This document shows, piece after piece, positions 58,911 through 64,000 of a stretch of DNA of 64,000 bases. Within the stretch, counting starts at the first letter, position 1; each line of letters opens with the position of its first letter. The notes under the pieces were generated by a model. The model saw nothing but the letters and a program-made list of their open reading frames with translations. It made no database searches and was not told where the DNA came from. A program made the translations under genes and the position numbers. Source of the stretch: PALSA-350 sp963794165 (GTDB taxonomy: Bacteria; Acidobacteriota; Terriglobia; Terriglobales; Acidobacteriaceae); NCBI GenBank assembly GCA_963794165.1, contig CAWCCT010000012.1, positions 682,001-746,000 of the forward strand, read 5' to 3'.

Positions 58911-58918
58911 TCGCCCAG

Positions 58919-59446
58919 TTAAACACGCGACCGCTGTCCGGGTGAAAAAGTTTTGCTAATCGCCGGCGCGCCAGGTCCCGCGGGTGGACCCAGGTGTCGA
59001 CGAGATCGTGGCCGTCGGCGGCCTCGACCGCGTCTCGCAACGGAGATCGCCCAGCGATGCTCGAGCAGGACCACCGCCGCCGCCGTCCCGGCGGGGATCA
59101 CGTCGGCCAGGAACCACACCTCCGCCGGGTCGAGCAACGAGCCGTTCTGGGCGCCGCGCCGCCGCCGGCCGTCGTCGCCGGCGACTCCGTCGCCGCCGGC
59201 GCCGACCCGAACAGCGCCCGACCAAGGCGCCGTACTCCGCCGACTCCTCGTCGGAGAGATCGCTCATCTCGAGCTCGACGACCTCGCCGTCCTCGTCCTT
59301 GGCGACGAACAGGAGGTCGAGCAGGCGCACGGCGTCCTGCTCGCGCAGGCGACGCAGCTCCTCGAGGACCCGGCCGTCGAAGTTCCCGCCGCGAAGGCGA
59401 TGACGAGCAGCTGGACGGGCCCCGGGGCGGCCGGGCGGCCGGGCAC
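58919..59446 (-). CDS. DUF6325-like protein, frameshifted
   Basis: About 175 residues. Motifs: PGPVQLLVIAFAAG at the start, VRLLDLLFVAKDEDGEVVEL, LSDEESAEYGALVG, a variable alanine-rich middle, and VWFLADVIPAGTAAAVVLLE, HRWAISLRDAV at the C-terminus. This is the uncharacterised membrane-linked DUF6325/DUF1269-like group. The GTG start is one base after the SHOCT gene stop. A paralogue lies at 60790-61340. Frame changes near 59,390 and 59,220 and 59,060. Confidence 0.7.
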
Positions 59447-59447
59447 G

Positions 59448-59678
59448 CTAGATCCCTGCCGTCAGGCGGGCGTGCTCGGAGTCGTATTGCTCCTGGGTCA
59501 GGACGCCGTCGTCGAACAGGGATTTCAGTTTCGTCAGGGCGTCGATCCGATTCGCCTCCGACGCCGCGTCCTCGACCGGCTCGGCGCGGGCCCACCGGCC
59601 TCCTGGCGCTTGCCGATCTCATATCCCGCTCCTCCGACCATCGCCGCCCTGGTCAGCGGCTCTCCTCGACAGGGGCAT
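59448..59678 (-). CDS. Short SHOCT-domain protein, frameshifted
   Basis: About 75 residues. The C-terminus is a SHOCT motif (DALTKLKSLFDDGVLTQEQY). Upstream, GGAGYEIGKRQEAGG is the small Gly/Ala-rich region found in such proteins. The ATG with AAGGAGGGG upstream is a likely start, with a frame break near 59,650 and another near 59,590. Stop and next start are separated by one base, showing tight coupling to the DUF6325 gene. Confidence 0.72.
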
Positions 59679-59780
59679 CAGCCCCTCCTTTGCCTCGTGG
59701 GACCGTTGATTCGGCCATCCCCACTGAACCACCGGCGGCGCCCGCCGCATCGTGCGAACCGTGTGATCTTTCGCGCCGCG

Positions 59781-60465
59781 CTAGGTGTGGAGGGTCAGGA
59801 GGCCGCGGGCCACCAGGATCGCGCCGAGCACGACGCGACGTCGCTCCGACCCGGCGGCCGTTCTCGGCCAGCCACGCGCTGAGTCGACGACGGTGGCGAG
59901 TCCGCTCAGGAGCGACGAAGAACCCGAGCAACGGCACCTCGATCAGCAGTCGTCAAGATCAGACAGAAGCCGATGATCACAAGGCGGTCGGGACGGTGGC
60001 CGCGCCGAGCTCGCAGATCGGTGGAGCGCCGCCAGGTAGGAGACGCCGGGCAAGGTGAGGACGACGCCGAGCGCGAAGGTGATCCGCGCCGACCCTTTTC
60101 CCAACATCTCCTTTCGGGCATCGTTTCCGTCGGCTCCTTCCCCCCTTGGCCGCCTTTTCGGGTGCGGCGCCGCTCTTTCAGCCGCTGGTCCTGCCCGCTC
60201 CTCAGCACGAACGCGACGATCAGGAGGATCACGCCGAAGACGATGTCCGAGGCGGGCTGATCGTGTTGCGGGCGGCTTCGGTGCCGGCCGAATCGTGGAA
60301 GACGAAGACGATCACGAACCCGACCGTGAGGCTGGTGAGGCAGGCCCCGCGCAGATAACCGAGCAGCAGCCTCTTCGGGTCGGGAAGGAACAGCATCACG
60401 GTGACCGCCGCGAGGAGGGACGGATTGAACATGGCCAGCAGCGCCAGTCCGAAGATGCTGCCCAG
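59781..60465 (-). CDS. GAP family (SfLAP-like) membrane protein, frameshifted
   Basis: About 228 residues with six hydrophobic helices. Motifs: GLALLAMFNPSLLAAVTVML, PDPKRLLLGYLRGACLTSLT, FVIVFVFHDSAGTEAARNTI, DIVFGVILLIVAFVLRSG, then VPLLGFFVAPERT and AWLAENGRR and ILVARGLLTLHT. These match the GAP family (sulfolipid-1-addressing-like proteins), which share a fold with LysE-type exporters. The start is uncertain; CTG or a lost GTG at about 60465 precedes the first helix. Frame changes near 60,250, 60,100, 59,950 and 59,840. First in the tight minus-strand run. Confidence 0.78.
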
Positions 60466-60789
60466 GTGATCCTTTCGTCGCGGGTGCGTTGGCCGGGCGT
60501 CGCCGACTCGGATCGTTATTCACCTGTTCCCGTCACGGTCGCGCGCCACGGTTGATGCCGTGCACGCGACGCATCCGGCGTCTCTAGCGGCGGCGGCGCA
60601 CGAGGGGGGGCGCGTCTTGAGGTGTCGGCACTCTGCGACTCGCGGGGGGGGGGGGGGGGGGGGGGGGGCAGCTAGGGTTAGCGCGAGAGAGGTAGAGATA
60701 AGATTTTTTTTTTTTTTTTTTTGGGGGGGGGGGGGGGGAACATCGTTCCTCCAATCCTCGGTGATATCGGACTGGTTATAAGAGTATAA
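60466..60789. repeat. Homopolymer block (G25, T19, G16) in an otherwise GC-rich gap
   Basis: G runs at 60644-60668 and 60723-60738 and a T run at 60704-60722 are unlike anything nearby. They are followed by an AT-rich piece (TGGTTATAAGAGTATAATATGG around 60770-60792). Such runs are typical of sequencing or assembly artefacts (for example dark-cycle G calls), and the flanking sequence may not be contiguous. No gene is supported. The first part (60466-60640) is ordinary high-GC intergenic DNA. Confidence 0.7.
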
Positions 60790-61340
60790 TATGGCCTGCC
60801 CGCTGGTCTCCAGAGCGTGGTGTTCCTGAGCTTCCTCGCTGGAGAGCAGGAAGATCTCGACGAGATCGAGCGGGCGATGGAGGCGTCGGAGATGCGGAAG
60901 CCACCCATACGGCTGATCGCATCACGCAGCGGGATCGCCCATTGGTGGTCGAGCAGGACCAGCGCCGCGGCGGAGTCGTTCGGGATGTCCTCGAGCACGT
61001 CCCAGGCCGCCTCGTCGGGAAGCAGACCCGCACCCTCGGCAGCGGCCTCGGCCCCCAACTCGGCGCCGGCGACCATGCCCTCCTCACCCTCGACGCCGAT
61101 TCCGATCAACGCTCCGACGACGCTGCCGACCTCGATTGCCTCTTCTTTCGTCAACGTGCTCAGATGGGCGATCTCGACCTCGCCGTCGGCATCCTTGTGG
61201 ACGGCAAGCGCGTCGATGACACGCACGGCGTCGCTCTCACGCAGGCGCTCGAGCTTCTCGGGGATGATCTCGCCGTGGAAGTCTGGACTCTGAAGCTCAG
61301 CTCGATGAGCTGAACCGGTCGGAAGGAGATCGTCTCTCCT
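60790..61340 (-). CDS. DUF6325-like protein (paralogue), frameshifted and 3' end uncertain
   Basis: Paralogue of the protein at 58919-59446: PVQLIELSFRV at the start, IIPEKLERLRESDAVRVIDA, HKDADGEVEIAHLSTLTKEE, EIGSVVGALIGIGV-like segment, WDVLEDIPNDSAAALVLLDH and QWAIPLRDAI. The start codon is unclear (GGAGAG lies upstream but no ATG/GTG at the right distance), and the frame breaks near 61,290 and 60,870. Downstream it runs into the homopolymer block, so the true stop may be lost. It overlaps the SRPBCC gene stop. Confidence 0.68.
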
Positions 61341-61791
61341 ACGCGGCGGCACAGTCGGCCTCGATCACGGTCTTGATCGACTGGACCATCCCGTCGGCGC
61401 TCTTGCGGGCGGAGCGCAGCGCGAAGCCCTTGATCAACTTGCCGAACCCTTGGCCTTCGAGCTGGTTGAAGAGGGTCACCTTGGTTCCGGTCCCCTCGGT
61501 GACGAGGTCGTAGCCACCCTCGGGGACGATGACCGGCGCTTGGAGAGCTCGCGCCAGCGGATCCTCGTCGGCCGTTCGACGACGTCCAACTCGAATTCGC
61601 GCTCCGTCTTGATGCCGGCGTCCTTGACGGTGCTCGCGTAGACGGTCCCGAGGCTGATCGGACCGTCGGTCATCTTCTTGATCTCCAGGACCCGGGAGCT
61701 GAACTTCTTGTCGTTCTCACCGTCGACGAGGAAGTCGAACACCTGCTCGATCGGCTTGTCGATCGACACCGTCGCTTCGAAGCTGTCCCAT
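61339..61791 (-). CDS. SRPBCC family protein, frameshifted
   Basis: A single-domain START-like (polyketide cyclase/dehydrase-type) protein of about 150 residues. Motifs: SIDKPIEQVFDFLVDGENDK, SSRVLEIKKMTDGPISLGTV, TEREFELDVVERPTRIRWRE, and a C-terminal helix (LIKGFALRSARKSADGMVQS). Removing one G just after the ATG restores the N-terminus. Its start overlaps the DUF2252 stop as TGATG. Binds hydrophobic ligands in relatives; function here unknown. Confidence 0.8.
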
Positions 61792-63232
61792 CAGACGCCG
61801 CTCTCGACCACGAGGGTCGCCGCGCGTCTCGGCTTCGGCCACCACTTGGTAGTCGGCCTCGTTCTGGTCGGCGTAGGCGCTCGGCGAACTCGGCGATCGC
61901 CCGGTCGAAGGTGTCGCCCTTGCCGAGGTAGGCGGCGATCGCGACGCGGTCGCCGGTGCGGGCGTGGGCGCGGGCCAGGGTCCAGCCGCAGAGCTCGGCG
62001 TAGATGGCCATCGTCGCGCGCGCTCATCGGCTCGACCTCGGCCGAGCCCTTGCCGTCCCAGAGCTGGCGCACGTAGAAGTCGCGCTGCTTGCCGTCGAGC
62101 CCCGTCGACCGTGACCCAGCCGAGCAAGATGTCGCTCGCCGCCTGCGTCAGCCGCTGCCCCGCGACCACCCGCTGGCCGTGGTTGGCGAACTCGCTCGCC
62201 CCGGCGAACGGCTCGAGCACCGAGGGCCCGGCTTCCTTCACCTGCAGGAAGAGCGGGTCGCTCTCGTCGCGGCCGAGCAGCAGCGCGATCCAGGCGCGGG
62301 TGCCGACGCTGCCGACGCCGACGACCTTGTGGCGCGGCGTCGACGTAGCGGTAGCGCGTCGGCGAGGACCTGCGGCCTGGTCGTCGAGCGGTGTCGCGGT
62401 AGCTGCCGAGCAGCCCGTCGATCAGCTCGCGCGATCTCGGCCGGGTCGCGGCCTTCGCGTCGGCCAGCTCGTCGATCGGGACCAGCAGCGGCGGCCGGTT
62501 GGCGATCCGCAGCTCGCCGTCGACGCGTCTCGGTCAGCTTCGCGCAGCGCCCGCAGGCTGTCCTTGTTGCGCGCCTTGGCGAGGTTCTTCTCGAGCCGGC
62601 GGCGGTCGGCCTTCGTCGCGTCCTGCTGCCACTGCGCGGCGACGCTCTCGACGTCGAGGCGCGCGTACCAGACGTCGAGCTCGCCCATCGCGGCGAACTC
62701 GCGCCATCGCCGTGCGGTAGGCGCCGACCGACGGCGAGCGACCGCGGCGCGGCGCTCGGCGGCGCTCGAAGCCGCGGTCGCGGCCGCCGATCGCGAAGCT
62801 CGCGGCGAGCCGCTTGACGTCCCACTCGAACGGCCCGGCAGGGTCTCGTCGAAGTCGTTGATGTCGAAGACGAGCCGGCGGTCGGGCGCCTGGAAGACGC
62901 CGAAGTTGGAGAGGTGGGCGTCGCCGCAGAGCTGCACCCGCAGGCCCGAGTCGGGGCTGGCGGCGAGGTCGGCCGCCATGATCGCCGGCGGCGCCGCGGT
63001 AGAAGGTGAAGGCGGAGGCCAGCATCCGGCCGTAGCGGACCGGGACCAGCTCGGGGACCCGGGTCTTGTCCTGCTCGGCGAGGACCTCGAGCGGGCCGAC
63101 GCGGTCGGGGGCGGGCTCCCAGGCGGCCTGGGCCGAGCGCGGCGCGAGCTTCCTCGCCTCCTTGCCGTCGCCGGCGTCGATCTCATCCGGCGACTGGGCG
63201 CCGCGGTCGTCTCTGACATGCCTCCGAATCAT
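61791..63232 (-). CDS. DUF2252 family protein, frameshifted
   Basis: About 475 residues. Conserved DUF2252 motifs: PELVPVRYGRMLASAFTFYR, VQLCGDAHLSNFGVFQAPDR, VFDINDFDETLPG and FEWDVKRLAASFAIGGRD, resembling the catalytic and metal-binding segments of aminoglycoside-phosphotransferase-like kinases. Later parts carry DFYVRQLWDGKGSAEVEPMS and RAHARTGDRVAIAAYLGKGD. Frame changes occur near 62,840, 62,690, 62,520, 62,340 and 61,880. The start chosen gives RKLAPRSAQAAWEPAPDR in frame; it overlaps the divergent chloride channel by 15 bases, so one of the two starts is probably wrong. Confidence 0.82.
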
Positions 63233-64000
63233 CGCCGACCGGCGGCCGGCGTCGCATCACCCGAAGCAGGTGATTCCGCGATCGCGCCCGCCGACCAATA
63301 CGGTTGCCGGCGCGCGTCGAGGCGCCTGATCCCACTGCTGGTGCTGGCGGCGGCGGTCGGCGTCGTCGTCTCGCTCGCCGCCTGGGGCTTCCTCGAGCTG
63401 ATCCACCAGATCCAGGTCGGGCTCTTCACCGACCTGCCGGAAGAACTCGGCTACGACCACGGCGCGCCCGTCCTGGTTCTACGTCGTCGTCCTCGGGATC
63501 GCCGGGCTGCTGACCGCGGCGGCGATCGCCCGCCTGCCCGGCGACGGCGGCCACGTCCCCGCCGAGGGCTGAAGATCGGCGGCGACCCGGTCCAGCCGAT
63601 CGAACTGCCCGGGATCATCCTCGCCGCCTTCGCGACGATCGGCGGCGGCCTCGTGCTCGGCCCGGAGGCGCCGCTGATCGCGCTCGGCGCGGGGCTCGGC
63701 GTCTTCGCGATCCGCTCGCTGCGCAAGGACACCCCGGCCGAGGCGCAGGCGGTGATGGCGGCGGCGGGCAGCATCGCGGCGATGGCGCTGCTCTTCAACT
63801 CGCCGATCATCGCCGCCGTGATCCTGCTCGAGGCGCTCGGGCTCGACCGCGAAAAGCTGCCGCTGATCCTCCTCCCCGGCCTGCTCGCCGCCGGCATCGG
63901 CTCGCTGATCTCGATCGGGATGGGCTCGCTGACCGGGCTCAGCACCAGCGCCTACGCGCTCGGCACGCTGACCCTGCCGACCCTCGACCAGCCGGCGCTC
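63218..64000 (+). CDS. ClC family chloride channel/antiporter (3' end outside window), frameshifted
   Basis: N-terminal 260 residues of a ClC protein. Helix region LIPLLVLAAAVGVVVSLAAW is followed by PSWFYVVVLGIAGLLTAAAI and ILAAFATIGGGLVLGPEAPL, where G-P-E-A-P corresponds to the GxExP ion-selectivity motif with the gating Glu kept. Then LFNSPIIAAVILLEALGLDR is the typical FxxPxxGxxFxxE-like segment. Frame changes near 63,470 and 63,570. The ATG overlaps the divergent DUF2252 start. Confidence 0.83.
   Translation, partial: MPPNHRRPAAGVASPEAGDSAIAPADQYGCRRASRRLIPLLVLAAAVGVVVSLAAWGFLELIHQIQVGLFTDLPEELGYDHGAPVLVLRRRPRDRRAADRGGDRPPARRRRPRPRRGLKIGGDPVQPIELPGIILAAFATIGGGLVLGPEAPLIALGAGLGVFAIRSLRKDTPAEAQAVMAAAGSIAAMALLFNSPIIAAVILLEALGLDREKLPLILLPGLLAAGIGSLISIGMGSLTGLSTSAYALGTLTLPTLDQPAL

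Noticed and set aside
60560..60781. Open frame running through the G and T homopolymers
   Set aside because: Encodes runs of Gly and Phe from the artefact block.
46385..64000. Horizontally acquired genomic island
   Set aside because: No integrase, attachment site or tRNA at the join, a truncated gene at the boundary, and a simultaneous rise in indel rate all favour a chimera.

Overview
The window looks like a chimeric contig built from two unrelated genomes. Bases 1 to about 46,384 have moderate GC, mostly intact genes and a gene content typical of a soil acidobacterium: an Oar-like TonB receptor with a carboxypeptidase-regulatory N-terminus, families of secreted glycoside hydrolases, a CRTAC1-type VCBS protein, TPR proteins, and interspersed intergenic repeats. 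From about 46,385 to 64,000 the sequence is very GC-rich. Its genes are actinobacterial and best fit the Solirubrobacterales/Thermoleophilia: DUF6325, GAP-family, SHOCT, DUF2252, a MalT-like LuxR regulator, HU, and a Baeyer-Villiger-type monooxygenase. Most genes there are broken by single-base indels. The join falls at the outer end of an inverted repeat and cuts an alcohol dehydrogenase in the middle of a conserved stretch. An assembly or amplification chimera is more likely than horizontal transfer.

Left part, by region. 1-4 kb: class III aminotransferase (cut by the window edge) and a large secreted clan-A glycoside hydrolase. 4.4-9.7 kb: a plus-strand operon with a secreted alpha-glucuronidase-like protein, two SDR dehydrogenases, a zinc alcohol dehydrogenase and a cupin, which looks like uptake-side cleavage followed by oxidation and isomerisation of a sugar or sugar acid. 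9.8-12.8 kb: secreted TIM-barrel protein and an MFS transporter of the hexuronate type. 13-16 kb: an aldose-epimerase-like protein and a VCBS/ASPIC secreted protein. 16-19.8 kb: a Tat-exported GH42-like enzyme (one frameshift) with an APC permease. 20.1-24.6 kb: a MacA/ATPase/two-permease efflux set. 25.3-36.3 kb: a second GH42-like enzyme, two secreted GH38-like alpha-mannosidases (both frameshifted) and the TonB receptor. 36.5-42.2 kb: a second class III aminotransferase, AraC regulator, SMP-30 lactonase and two TPR proteins. 42.5-46 kb: an intact third GH38-like enzyme and an IclR regulator. Together this reads as a glycan (probably alpha-mannoside and uronate or amino-sugar) utilisation region without SusD.

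Right part. An acyl-CoA ligase/alcohol dehydrogenase pair; a very large secreted protein of a Solirubrobacterales type; a flavin monooxygenase divergent from a TetR regulator; a small membrane protein; HU; a PLDc_N-SHOCT protein; a run GAP-SHOCT-DUF6325-MalT-like regulator-aquaporin on the minus strand; a homopolymer block (G25, T19, G16) that looks artefactual; then DUF2252-SRPBCC-DUF6325 on the minus strand and a ClC chloride channel running off the right edge.

Several genes in both parts carry indels in short homopolymers, which points to an error-prone read source. I list those genes as CDS spans and state where the frame breaks. No rRNA, tRNA or CRISPR array was recognised.
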